Source of the DNA: Corylus avellana
Lineage: Eukaryota > Streptophyta > Magnoliopsida > Fagales > Betulaceae
Direction of reading: 5' to 3'
NCBI RefSeq assembly: GCF_901000735.1
Contig: NC_081546.1
Location: 563,001-627,000, forward strand
DNA: 64,000 nucleotides
Part shown: in pieces, positions 35,381-48,639 of the stretch
How positions within the stretch are numbered: the first letter of the stretch is position 1
Layout: the number at the start of each line of letters is the position of its first letter
Notes under the pieces: model-generated
The model's database searches: none
What the model was told of the DNA's origin: nothing
Seen by the model: only the letters and a program-made list of their open reading frames with translations
Program-made: the position numbers and the translations under genes

Positions 35381-37144
35381 AACCATACGTCCATACCGAA
35401 TATCAATTTGAAAAAAGGTAATATTTTGTTGTTATAAGTATTCGTAAAGTGAAAAGTCTAGAATCGGAACTAGAGATTGCCCCCAAACTGATGATTGTAG
35501 TATTTTCCTTTAATGCTTGTTCCACCAAAAATTATCATGTTCCACTAACCCTCAACAATTCTAAGAAAGAAAAAAATTAGCGCAGACTTTATTTTTAGCA
35601 TTTTCTAATATTTAGATCAAGATAAGGTCGATTTTGATGTAAAAAACTTACTTGAGCAATGACTCGGTACCCGGCCCAAAAGTTTATTTTGCAGGTCAGC
35701 TCAGCCCTCGTTGCTTTGCTGAATAAAATTAGAAACCAGTTTTCTAGACTGCACTTGCGACAAATAAGTTAGTTACTTGTCCTCAACTTAAGATTCTTCA
35801 GAGAAATGAGTGGCATATGTTCAATGACTGGGTACCCAGCCCCCAAGTATGTCATCAACAAATAACAAAGATTCTTCAAGATTTGACGTTGGAACAAAGA
35901 AAATTAGTGCCAACACACACAAACCCAACTAATGACTATTAATTTGGCTCATTCTTTAAATGAATGATTTAGAATGCGACAACAATCAAAGAGCGAATAA
36001 TGGTGGCTTGCATTATAGCGGTTGCCGAACAATCACCTTTGACCATCAACCATACTCGATTTGAAATTTGGGAATGACCAAACCAACTTATTTGGCCACT
36101 TGGGTGGTTTGGTCACCCCCAACCCAACCATTAAAGGTGGTTAAACCACCCATTATAATGACTATAATTAGTTTGACCACCCATAACTTGGTATTTGAGA
36201 GTTGTCAAACCTTTTTTGGCTAGTGAAATGATTCGACCATTCCAACAGTCATCCCAGTAACTTGTACCCAATACAAGCCATCCATTCTCTCTCTTATGTG
36301 TTGTCACGTTTTGGGTTATTCATTTCAAATAAATGACCCAAATTAAAGCTATTCCACCTGTGCAATGGAAACGGAATTGAAATTTAGAGTAGTCAGTCCT
36401 TTATACTTGAGAGGTAAAATTGTTCACAAAAAGTGAAATGACAATTCTACCCCTAAAAAATAATGGACTGAAAATGGAGAGAAACTAATTCCCCCGTGCA
36501 ACGAGATCTCAATCCCTTACACACTAAGAAGCACCTTCATAGTGCTGCATGCACGAAAAGCTGTAACCAAGAGATATCTACCGAGTGACAATGACCTTCC
36601 AAAACCTTTGGGCGTTTAAGGATGTTAACCCCACTTGTTTACTTCAAGTAGAGACACTCCAAGTATCTACCGTACCCGAAGATCGTATATGTATTTCTCG
36701 CATGTGATCTATTTTTCTGTCCTTTTTTCTTCTTTTTTATTTTTACCAGTGATGAAGATTGTATCTCTCTACCATAATCAACCCAACCACAAAATTAGAA
36801 CTTAGAAGAAGTAATTCATTAGAGAATTTGCTGAGGATCCAATTTAGCTGCGCCAAATCATCTTTTCCAGTTGCTATTTGGTAAAGATGTTTTGAAAATA
36901 GGGGAAAATATGCAAGAGAGTAACAAAAATGGATCATATTATGTTATATTTTCCACATCCGATCACACAACTTCAGTAGCCATAAATGGCTCAGAATGTT
37001 AGTCACAATATACTAAAGCACCACTAAAAAAATCACGACGAAAGAAGACGCGACAAATTTTATGCGCAAAAGAAAATATCACCTCCAGCAAAAAGGAAGG
37101 CATATAAACTTGTGTCCGGTGGGGAAATTGTGGAAGGACGCTGT
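35381..37144. other. Intergenic between CXE and the PP2A-A gene 3' end
   Basis: No gene is seen. From 36050 to 36240 short phrases such as GGTGGTTTGGTCACC and GGTGGTTAAACCACC recur in both orientations, probably an old repeat. Text near 36410-36500 resembles that near 57430-57560 (GGTAAAATTGTTCA). Confidence 0.4.
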
Positions 37145-40100
37145 CTAGCTAGACATCATAACATGATCAATGGACTGAAGAGCTTGGTTGGCGAAAAATC
37201 GGACATCAACATCTGGGTCCTCACTCAGGTCAACCAAACAGGGACGGATAGTCTTCTCCACCACCTGCAAGCAATGCAAGAATTCTCCGACCAATTAATG
37301 ACGAAAAAGGTAAAATAAATAAACAAACAAAATTAAGCAACACAACGAATAATGAATAATTCATCAAGATTATATAAAAAAATGTGAAAAAGAAACTGAA
37401 AATGCAAATTAGGAAACAAAAATGCATAAGATACTTACCGAGTGATCTACAATAGGGATGAGGGACTGGAGCACCTTTGCCACATTGAACTTTATGTTGG
37501 GTACCCTGTAAAGTGAAATTCAGGCCAGCACTCGTAAGCCCAACTGGAATTACATCTTTCCTGTATCTTTTTCTTTTCAATTTCTTTTAATACATTTTTC
37601 CCATTAGGTAAACAAAGTTCTAAGAAAACCAAATACCTGTCCTTTGATGCATTGATGACCACTGGCAACAGTTTTGAATTTGTTATTTCTGAGCCCACAA
37701 CAGAAGCAAGGAGAGAGATTGCCCGCAGAATGGTCATCCGATGCAAATAGTGTGGATTGTTAGTCATCTCCAGAACCTGCCCAGTTTCACAAAGTAGCAG
37801 CTAAAGAAAGAGAAAGAACAACAAAATGCAAATCACCAAGACTCGAACAGAAGGAAAAATCAATATAGGGTGCAGTCTACAAGTCCTAAGTAGGCTTGTC
37901 AACAAACTGAAGCAGATAACTTTTTTTTTTATAAAAAGTAACCATCAGACATCAGTAGAAATCTGCAAGAGAAGTTAATTGAAATATTTCTTAAAGATGG
38001 ATGATTGATAGTTGTACGAGCCAGGCAGGAAGATATCACTACAAAAAACCGTTCAAAAGCCTTAATTATGTGCAACCAAGACAAAACCAAGATATCCGTA
38101 TGGATTTCAGTTTAATTCCCATGTATCAATCTTAGAGTTATATTCCATGTTGAATTGTAGAGCAATCTGCAATCTATCAAGGGTCAAGCCAGTAGGAATT
38201 AATGAACCAAGTCATAAAATAAACCTGTGGAATTATGTGCTGCATTGCCCACTCTGGACCGAACTCTTCTGCAAGGCGCTTCAAGTTGTTAGCAGCTGCA
38301 TCACGGATTGAGTAAACCTGTAATAAACACCCAGAATAATTATGAACCAGAAGTAAAATGCAACAAACACCCAGGATAAGAAGTCAAAGATTGGTTCTAA
38401 CCAGTAATGCATTAGAAGTTAATACTATGTGAATACAATGGCAGATAACTTCTTGGCAAAAAATCAATCAAAAGGTGGGTAAAACGTTCTCAGGATAAAA
38501 GTTTAAAAATGGAATTCATTTTCCTAATGCAGCACAGAATATAAAGTTTTTGAATCTTACAAGACAAGATGAATAAATTTTCTACCAAAATCTAACCTAC
38601 AGTAACGTGAATCATAATAGGGTAGTAACAAAATTATTTCCTATTTGACTTCCTAAAAGTTAAATATAGTATATTTCCAGATGATTAAAAACCCTATCTT
38701 TATGACTCACTACAAATACTATCATGCCTACTTCTAGTTTTGTCCAAATAGTCCTTCCAAACACAAAAATGATTTATTTATAATAAAACAGACATAATAT
38801 AAATACAAATAAGAGTTACCAAGGGTAGGAACATTTAAAAAAAAAAAAAAAATACAGAGTGACATGAACTAAATGCAAGACAAGAATGCCATACACAATG
38901 TAACAAGATGAAGAGAGACAAACCTTATCCTTTAACCACTGCATGCAAAGAGCACCTAGCTTATCGTCAAAAAACCCAACACCCAATTGACTTGCCAATA
39001 AAGGGATATACTCTATTATTGCAAGCCGTACTCTCCAATGTCTATCCTCTGCAAGCTCAACAATGGCTGGTAACAAGGATTGAGACAGCAGATCGATTCC
39101 AATTACCTGCAAGAATGGCTTGTTGCAACATGACTTGAGGGGAAAAAATGCATGCATATTAAAGTTGCAAGTCCAATGTATTGAAAGCATGCAAAGCATC
39201 ATACGAATCATAAAAATGGGAAAATGTAAAAAGGAGCAGAAAGAAATGGTCAGCACAGCGCTTAAGATCCCTAATTTTTAACAGACCTGATTCACTTGAT
39301 CAAGCTTGCTGATAATATTGAGGCGTACATCAGGAAATTCATCCTTCAGAAGAGAAAGGAAAATTGGAAGGAGCTGTTCAATTGTGGCATCCTGCATTAC
39401 ATAACAGAATGGGATTCACAAATTCAACGCAAGCTAGAATCTCATGCAAAAGATTAAATTCCTCACATAAGCAAAAACCAGAGACGTTTAATAGCCAACA
39501 ACCCATACTAATTCAGGAAACAAATAAATGAGAGAGAAAAATAATTTAGAATAAAAAGTGTACAATTTTCTGCCCAAAACATGATGTGCAGGTCAAATTT
39601 ATAAACTACATATGAAACAATACATTGAAAAAGTTTAGACATGCAAATCCAAGCTAAACATGCAAGGAAATGAAATTAGTATTTACTTCAAATGCATATC
39701 TGCTGATAAAAGATGCCATTATCATCAGAGAAGACATGGATAGTTTGTTCCCAAAATAATAACATATGGACAGCATTAATATCCACAGGCAAAATAATAA
39801 AGGAGGGCAACAAGGCTCATTATAAACATTGCAATTCAAGTATAACAACAAGAAGAAAAGATGTGTAACCGCAGCTCACATGCAAAGGACAATGACAATT
39901 TTATTTGAGGACATCAGGGTATTAAAATACAGTGGCTTACACCAACTACTCATCTGAATTTGGTTGAGCAAGCACAGATTCTAAATTCAATAAAATTACA
40001 ATAAAATGCAGCAAGGAAAATTGACCAAATAATTCAAATGACAATACAAACAGGAAGTAAAAAGTTTCTTATAATTCAAAATTTGGACAAAGTCACCTTG

Positions 40101-43100
40101 CGGGCAAGAAGTTCCACCCCCAAATCAAACCAACTTAGTAAAGGTTGAGTTTCTCTGTAGTAATATTCTAAGACAAGTGCAAAGGCAAGAGTCAAAAGGT
40201 ATAGATTTAAGTAGATTAATCACTATATCTTTTTTTTTTTTTTAAGTAATTTTTTGTCCCCAAGGGGAGGGGGAAAGGGAGAAGGTTAAGCATTAAGACC
40301 AACTAAGAAGCTCTTCTGTCTTGATGGTAATAATAACCCCCTTCACATTCGTTGGCAGGGTGGATAATTAACGTGCAACAATATACAAATGCTACTTCGG
40401 TAAGAATTAAAGTTGAGAAACCATAAACCCACCACGCCCACAAGTCTTTACTCCTTCCCACCAAAAAAAGAAAAAAGGTTTGAAAGGGGTCGGGGGGGGG
40501 GGGGGGGAGAGAGAACTGAGGAAAAAGGACTGGATTTTGAATCAACTAATAGGGATAGCTATTGAAATCCACGTGGAAAAATGGTGCAATTAAAAATAAG
40601 AAAAAAAATTGAACCATTCTAGTGAAACTACCTAGGCTGAATAAGGAACCTTAGCTGTAGCAGACCAACACCCAAAGAGTGAGAGAAAAAGCTGGCAACT
40701 ACCACATTACTACAAAATTGCTATAAACTATATTACATCTCATAAGATAACTTTCTAAACTTTTCCAATATGTAAGCAGTTTACAACATGTAAAGATCAG
40801 CCAGCCCAAAACAATCTTTTCAACAGAAGAGAGAATCAAAAGAGTTATTTCTTCTTGTTAATTGGTTTCTCAAATCAACTAAGTTTGGCATTGAAAAAAT
40901 AGAAAATATTGAGTAACATATACATCTTATATGCATGAAATGAGAAACAATACTTCATTGTTAGACCAGGATAACTGCATCAAAATCCAGTACATGACAT
41001 TCTTACCTTTCCTAAGACAGGAGCCATTCCCATTATAACTGAAGCCAAAGCAGAGCGGACATGCTGAGAAGAATCTGATGACAGCTCCTGTAATGGTCAT
41101 TGTAGAGTACTGAGATAGATGTAATAGAGGGTATAAAAGTTTTAGTGTAGTTCCCTAAACAGAATTAAAAAATTTAATAAGCATGTGCACCTTCACACCT
41201 TCACACAAGGAAGAATATGCTGAATTGCAAGTTCAGGATTTAAAATCCGGCAAAACTTAGTTACTTTGCCAGCAGCTGCTATTCGTACTTCAGCCTCATT
41301 ATCTCGAAGCAACCGCACATAGGCAGGGACTAACTCCGTCCTTAGAAGATAATAACCATGAACAAAATATTACAAAAGAGATGCCACAAACAAACATTAT
41401 TGTTACATGCCATACTTGAAAGTTAATTGCCAAACAAACTGTTTAATATAAATAAGACATCTGATCAGAAATCATGCGCAACTTTGAGGGGATTGTTATA
41501 GATAATGGGTATGGTGCAAAATGAACACATGAGAATGAAACTGAACTTATACACATATACTTGCAAAAAATTAAAAAACATAAACACATATTTACAGGAT
41601 GCAGCAGGACAATGTCAGTTACGTGCCAAAAGCAAGATACCATGGTGGCTTAATATTAACTGACTACCTAGTAGGCTCAGGCCCGACAGCTTCACAAAGT
41701 TCATATAATTGATTTGCAACCATGTAACGCACCCGCCAAGACTTATCCTGTTCAGAAATTAAAAAAATAAAAATAAAATAATAAAATAAAAAATAAAAAA
41801 GAAAAAAAAAAGAAAAAAAGAAGCAAATGTAAGAGCTTAAAAAACAAGCATAACAAGTATCAGCTTAAGGTGCAATTTGTTGGATCCAGCATAACACCAG
41901 AGATACTTGGTAGCATGCTCCAAGAAATAAATTAATCATATAACTTGTTTAAAATAAGAATTTTATTTCATGCGCAGAACATTCTCATGATGCATAGAAT
42001 CAATCAGTGATAAAATTAAAAGGAAAACATTGCTAATGAAATCTCCAGATTAAGCCTGGCCCTTTCGAAACCAACTCTGAAGACAACTCAAGAGGATCAC
42101 AATAGCCAACACAAGCTTTTCTTTGATTTCAACTCTGAAGACAACCCAAAGTGAATGAAATACATAATGAATGATTTCTTTTAAAATATGCAAAAATCCT
42201 GTAGGAGTCATGCTATTTTTCTTTTCTAGGCACGGTAACTTGTAAAACACCAAGCAGACACAATAGGTACCATCCATTTTTTTTGTTTTTTAGCCGCCCT
42301 GACCTATGTTATCATAGCTAAACCCACAGTGAACCTTTTAAATACATGATCCTTTTAAAATATGCAAAAATCCTCTGAGTCAGGCTATTTTTCTTTTCTA
42401 GGCTCAGTAACTTGTGAAACACTAAGCAGACACAATAGGTACCAGAACCTCAATTCAACCAAATCACCATGTACTAGTGTACTTTTTTCTTTTCATTGCA
42501 CATGTCCATGCTTAATAGAGCTCAAATTCAACCAATATCTTAGTGTCGTCTGCCATATAATATAACTTCAACCTCACCACAAGCGATGAACATGATTCAG
42601 TTCCCAACTTTTTTTTTGATAAGTAAAGATATATTAACAAGGCGCAAAGGGGCGCAACCCTAGTACACAGGGAGTATACAAGAGAGCGACTAAGAGGAAG
42701 AAAAAGAAGAAGAGAACATAAAAAGGAAATCAGGGAAGCTAATCACTAAAGGCGCTAGCCATCCAGCGGTCCAAGTGAAAAGGGTATACAAGAAAAAGTG
42801 TAGAAGATCCTCAATATTTCTAGACGAATCCTCGAAACATCTAGCATTTCTCTCGATCCAGATGCACCACATAAGGCACAGAGGAACCATCTTCCACACA
42901 ATAGCGCTACGGGACTTGCCACCCGCCCACCAGGAAGCATACAAACCCCTGACGCTCCCAGGCATCACCCAACACAAACCAAACCGCGAGAATACAGCAT
43001 TCCACAAGGTACTCGCAACCCCACAATGAAGAAAGAGATGGTCAACTGACTCCCCATCCGATTCACACATGCAACAACGGTTAATCACAATAATACCTCT

Positions 43101-46100
43101 CTTCCGAACATTATCCAGGGTTAGAGTCTTCCCGAGCGCGGCCGTCCACGCAAAAAAAGCCACTCTCGAAGGAGCCTTGGTACGCCATATGCTCTTCCAA
43201 GGGAAAGGGGAATGGTCTTTGGAAGCAAGGATTCTGAAATAAGATCTGACCTCAAATTTTCCTTTTCTTGAAGCGTTCCACCACATCCTATCCTCCCCTA
43301 CCCCTCGCATCAAGTGCGAATACAAGAGAGAATAAAAAGAGGCCAAGACCTCCACTTCCCAATCATGAACCCTGCGAATAAAGGAAATATTCCATTGCAC
43401 AGAGCCATTTAAACACTCCCTATTAGCCGCAATAGACGCCTCCTTATTGGTGGCAATATTGAAAAGTCCAGGAAAAGCATCCTTGAGAGACCTGTCACCA
43501 CACCAGATATCCTCCCAAAACCTGATATTGGACCCAGACCCAGGAACCAATCTAATCTGGCAATGAAACGACCTCCACCCCTTGCTAATGTTCTTCCATA
43601 ACCCCACCCCGTGTGAACCACTAGGCTCCCTGGATCGCCAACCACCCCAAACCTCGCCGTACTTTGCCACTATAATCTTCCTCCACCAAGCCTCTTTCTC
43701 AAGAGCAAATCTCCACAGCCATTTCCTTTCTGTTCTCCTTGCAATTATTCATTCACTGTTCTTATCACCTAGTAACTGAAATTTAGCTGCAAATATCTTC
43801 ATGTCAAGTTTATATCATCTAAAATTTCTCAATTCTTACATCATTTCCAAGCTTCTAATAAGTTTTATTGAATTACATGCTCTAAATAGCAAAAAATGCA
43901 CGGAAGCACAAACATATATTCGTACAGACGTATGCAAATATATACATATATCTTCAGCATCAATTACTCTACAATACTCATTATCAAGTATCAATAATCA
44001 ATATATGATTTGTTTCAACTAGATACTGTAAATAATGTTTCAAAAAGGTACATCACCAGAGAAATTTGATAGAACAAAATCATGATCATATATGACAACA
44101 ACTAAAGTATTAGCACAAAAATCCTCACATGGATGCCTTACAAACCCATGCTAGACATGAAATCTGCTAAAACATGAAACACCAATCATAGAAATAGAAT
44201 ATTATATATCATGTCCACAGGTATACCTGAGAGAAACTAACAATAACAGGTAGAATATGTGCAATACAGTCCTGGGGTTCCAACAACTTGCCAAGAGCCG
44301 CACAGCCTTCGACGGCCAACAATCGAACAGAATCTTGATCTGAGTAGAATTAATTTTTTAAATGTCACATATGAACTTAATGAAAGAAAATTAACTCAAT
44401 ATTATCTTAGAAAAACTAATTATGCAGTAATGAAATGCATTTTCCAATAAACTTTTCGGATTTAAGAAGAAAAGGAACACTAATTCCTCATGACCCCTCA
44501 CATCTCAATGTACGTCCTGATGTTTAATAGCCTGATTCCTCATATCTAAGTTTGATCCCTTACATGTCTTTGTACATTCTTATGTTATAGAAGTTAAACT
44601 TAATGCAACTTCACAAGTCTGAATATAAATTTAGAATTTGATGAATACAAAAATTCATTCATAAAAAAAAAGAGTCTGAATATCAAAGCCAATTTCAATT
44701 ATATACGGGGGTTCTTCATGAATTAGATCATAATGGCAACCTCAGCCTTCTTGCCACATTATATGCATATAATACATCCAACTCTGAATTTAAAATCAAG
44801 TTGTGATACATATGAGTCATGTGCTTATCAGTGTGTATGTTAACATTAACAGACAATGGATCCTTCTAGTCGAAACAACTTTTGAGAAATTAACATGTTT
44901 TTCCCCCCTTCCAAATGATAAGGTCTCAAATGAGGAGAGACAGCAAATTCACATGGGCAACATGTATAAACTAAACAATGCTTGCTTAATTTTATACTAA
45001 GCAGATCCTTGGGGTCACGAAACTATCTCCTTGGTAAGCTAATCATCCAATATGGCCCCTATCGTTCATATAGTAGACGGAAACTGTTAGACCTCCATGT
45101 CAATACCTCTCTCTACATGGCACGTGGCATAATCAATGAGTCAAACAACTTTGTTGCCATGTCAAATGATACACATCAGTGCCACATCAATTAAAAGGCC
45201 ACATCATTAATAAAAGACATGTCAACATCAATTAAAATAAAATAAAAATAGAAAGTAGTGATAGGGTGCCGACCCCTCAAGCCGCAACTACCGCCTCTTA
45301 TCTGCAAGGGGCAACCAACCCCCATCTAGGAGTGATGGAGGCCACCTCTCACAGATGAGGGGCAGCCGTCTCTCTGAGGGGCAACTACCGCCCATCCCAC
45401 AAAAGGGGTCACAGCCCATTGTTGATCTAAGGGGCAGCAGCCCCTTGTTGATCTGAAAGGAGGCCGCCCCTCCCAGGTGTGAGGGACCACCACCCTTTTT
45501 TTATTTTTTTTATTTAATGTTAATGTGTCTTTAATTGTTGAAATGACCTTTTAAAAATTGATGTGGCACAGATGCGTATCGTCTGACATGGCACCAAAGT
45601 TGGCTAACTCATCGATTATGCCACAGGCCATACGGAGAGAGGTACTGACGTAGAGGTATAACAACATGGACCATTTTGGACAGTTAGCTTACCCCAGGGA
45701 TTTGCAAGATAATTTTGGTATCCCAAGGATCTGTTTGATACAAGTGCAAACCCCAATGATCAAATTAGTAATTTTCCCATTTAATAAACATCCAAACATG
45801 AGTTTTCAATTGACATATTAGAGTCAATGATGGCAAACACAAAGAAAACCACTCAACTGCAAAGGTAATCATGAGCCATCAAAGGGAAAGCATTCACAAA
45901 AAATTAGATGGCGTACCCTATTTCAAGGTGCCCTTGAAGCTGACCTTATCTAAACCTGTGTAAAGGGGTTCACTCAAGTATAGTACAGTGTGCCTTATCA
46001 AACATTAAATAGATATTTGACTTACCATCCTGTGTAAGATCCTCGAACATTGACAGGATGTCGGTTTTTAGATGAGCAGATTCAACAGTTGCAGCAAATT

Positions 46101-47026
46101 TCCCCAGATTCATTGCAGCGGACCTCCTAACCATAGGCATGTCATCTTGACAAGACTGACTGTATATTGACCGCAACTCTATCTTCAACGTCTCTGGGGC
46201 ACTAGGGTAGGCAATATGAAACAATCCACATGCAGAGACTCGTGCTGTAAACCATTCACCAGCTGCCAATCTCTGTAACACAAAATAATTAAAACTTGAG
46301 AGTTAAAAGAGTACATAAGTTTCCATTAGAACATTTAGAAATAAACTCTTCCAAAGAGCCACATGCAAATTTTAAAATATCATTTCTTTTTCCTTTAAGG
46401 GGGCGGGGGGGTGGTGGTGGCAGCGGACAATATGTTGCTAACAACAAAACCATTCAGGAATCAAGGAAGTTGTGAGTACCCATATTAGAAAGAACAATCT
46501 GTCAAAATGGCAAACAATAAAAAAGTAGTTCTGCACAACAACCAAATATTGCCGAAAATACAGTTAACAAGCTTTAGAAAATGAAAATGATAAAAGATAA
46601 CAGTCAAACATAGAGAAAAAACAGTCAACTAACCTTGACCAGAGGAATAAACCAGTCAACCAAATCACTCTCTCTCATCTGAGAGCCAATTCTACACAGC
46701 GACTCCGCAGCTTTTTCCCTCACACAGGTTTCCTCAACAGTGCAAAGGGTCTCCAAAGGTGGGAGCAAAACATGGGCATGCTCCACTCCCCCAACGTATG
46801 GAATAAACACCCCCAACTCTTCCGCCATCGCAAGAAGCACCTCATCATCATCATCGTTGTTTTCATTCAAAAATGGGATCAGTTCCTTTCGTGTCCGTTC
46901 CTCCCCAAGAGCACGTGCAATTGTGGATAGCCTCCGAATTGAGTTCAGCCGCAGCTGGATGTCCTCATTTTTCAGCTCATCTATGAGCACGGCTATTGGA
47001 TATAGTGGTTCATCAGCTGTATACAT
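37145..47026 (-). CDS. PP2AA: PP2A 65-kDa regulatory subunit A (scaffold, HEAT repeats), RCN1/PP2AA type, twelve coding exons
   Basis: Minus-strand exons in transcript order: 47026-46634, 46272-46026, 44339-44227, 41747-41668, 41340-41199, 41087-41007, 39391-39287, 39106-38924, 38317-38225, 37776-37637, 37505-37439, 37264-37145. All junctions are GT-AG, phases agree, and the sum is 1764 nt, 587 aa; Arabidopsis RCN1 is 588 aa from memory. The N-terminus is [20 protein letters not shown]. Typical HEAT blocks follow, for example [36 protein letters not shown] and [20 protein letters not shown], and it ends [13 protein letters not shown]. The protein is the solenoid that binds the catalytic C and variable B subunits of protein phosphatase 2A, acting in auxin transport, ABA and brassinosteroid signalling in Arabidopsis. 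Synteny suggests the RCN1 (At1g25490) position. Introns are large and hold a LINE and a foldback element. Confidence 0.95.
42178..42442. repeat. Diverged direct duplication of about 90 bp in PP2AA intron 3
   Basis: 42178-42272 and 42353-42442 share AATATGCAAAAATCCT, CTATTTTTCTTTTCTAGG and AAGCAGACACAATAGGTACC with a few differences. No function is apparent. Confidence 0.75.
42612..43740 (-). mobile_element. 5'-truncated LINE retrotransposon in PP2AA intron 3
   Basis: A minus-strand frame (43735 down to 42690, about 345 codons) encodes the C-terminal part of a plant LINE polyprotein. After WGGWRS come the linker regions typical of the RT C-terminus, then the zinc-binding reverse-transcriptase domain (zf-RVT): [20 protein letters not shown], then [18 protein letters not shown] (the C-x2-C-x7-H-x4-C pattern), then [14 protein letters not shown]. 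Its 3' side carries an A-rich tail (the T run at 42610-42618). The reading frame is open over its whole length, so the insertion appears young. It lies antisense to nothing: it is in the same orientation as the host gene. Confidence 0.88.
45002..45733. mobile_element. About 730-bp foldback element in PP2AA intron 2
   Basis: Long imperfect inverted arms (about 45002-45240 and 45520-45733) begin CAGATCCTTGGGGTCAC and end with the inverse CCCAAGGATCTG. Shared inner phrases include ATGGCACGTGGCATAATC against GATTATGCCACAGGCCAT. The loop (about 45260-45490) is GC-rich and repeats GGGGCAGCC/GGGGCAACC motifs. It is a long-TIR element of MULE or foldback type. No clean target duplication was found, and the left end may be truncated. 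Confidence 0.75.
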
Positions 47027-47059
47027 CTTATTTCAAAGATATCTAACAACTTCAAACAA

Positions 47060-48026
47060 TTAGATTACAAATAGTGAGCAGCATTACAAATGACAAACGC
47101 ATATTGTGGCCAAATTCAAAGCCAATAATAAACTCAATATCCAGAAAGAAGGCATGTAGTAAATAACTGTAACTCCAAGCCTAAATTTAAGTGAAAAGAT
47201 ACTTGAACTGAAGAATTGTTGCCATTCCGAAGCTAATTTCCCAGTAATTGAGCAAAACACATGGATAAAAGCAATGTCTTAATTTGTTTATTGAGAATTC
47301 ACAGGAAATGAAAGCGTGAAAATGGAATTTTACAGCGGCTAACTTAAAACACCATTTGTTAGAAACTTCCGAGTATTTTCTTCTTAATTTCTGGGAAACT
47401 TTCGACGAACGATTAAGATCCACACTCCGAGATCGAAAACAAACCGTAGAATTCAAATCCAAAACATGAAGGAACTATTGAGAAATAAAAGGAGCAGAGG
47501 AAAACTCGGATTCCAAGGCCTGAAAAAACCCCTAAAAGCTTCTTTTGGCTACCGAATAAACGAGTGAAAATGAATTCGTTTGGGACCCGAGGGAACTCAG
47601 AGTCTCAGACTATGCCTAGCGCAACTCCTCAGCTCAGTCAAGTGAGAGTTTCTTCGTTCTAAAGCATTACATAATATGAAACTTAAAATGTGGTTTTCTT
47701 TTCTTTTCCCCAGCTTCCTCAGAAACCAAACAGAGAACAAGAGTTCGAAATTAGCCAAAAGAAAACAAAGCATTACACTGTTTGGAGCAAATCGATTAAA
47801 TTGAGAAGTGGTAGTGCTCTAACCGGATCTCAACGAGTTCCCGCCGGCTGCCTCTGATTCACAACACAGAGAGACTCGAGAGAGCACTTTTTTGTGTTGA
47901 GTGAATGAGATGTTTGGAGGCCCAGAAGACTGGGTTAGAATTGAAAGTGGAAGACCATGGGCTGATTTTGGGCCAGTAAGATTTTCCCTTTCTAACTCCT
48001 TTTCCGCTGGGTAATTATGGTTTTAA
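47060..48026. repeat. Proximal copy of the duplicated PP2AA 5' region
   Basis: 47060-47206 matches 48454-48611, and 47549-48026 matches 49333-49756, in the same order and orientation with scattered substitutions. The middle part (47207-47548) has no counterpart in the second copy. Confidence 0.88.
47824..47900 (-). promoter_or_regulatory. Putative non-coding first exon (5' UTR) and promoter of PP2AA, proximal copy
   Basis: On the gene strand a pyrimidine/GA-rich leader ends at GAGATCCG followed by GTTAGAGC, a possible donor at 47824. An AG directly before the ATG (47028-47027) could be the acceptor, giving a 5' UTR intron of about 800 bp. The acceptor has a weak pyrimidine tract, so this leader model is tentative. 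Confidence 0.4.
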
Positions 48027-48639
48027 CTTTTATTGATACGTTTTTTTTTTTGAAAAACTTCACTTATTTAATTTTTCAGTGTTCTCCGAAGCTTTAAAAA
48101 TCTGGCAATGTGAGATTCTAATCTTTCAGCCCCTTTCCATTACCCTTTTTACTGTTTAATTTTTTTGTTAACTTAAACAGATGGCGTGTAAAATGTTCAT
48201 TTTATTCTCATAAAATTTATTAAAATACAATTACGCCCTTAGTTTAGAAGAAAAGAAAGACCCACGAACACTGATGACCCACAGCGTAGACGTGGGCTTT
48301 TTCACTCTTTTTTTTTTTTTTTTTTTTTGGAAGAGGTGAGCTTCGGTAAGTCTAGCCACAGCGTAGACGTGGACTTTTTCACTTTGCTCTGAACTGAAGA
48401 GTTTCTGAATTCTGGGCTTTGGGCTCTGACAGAATTCAGTGACTGACTTACCAAATTAGATTGCAAATAGCGAGCAGCATTACAAATAAGAAAAGCATAT
48501 TGTGGCCAAATTCAAAGCCAATAATAAGCTCAATATTCGGAAAGAAGGCATATGTATTACATAACTACCACACAACTATAACTCCAAGCCTAAATTTAAG
48601 TGAAAAGATACAAAATGATTCATTTATGTGATACAGGGG

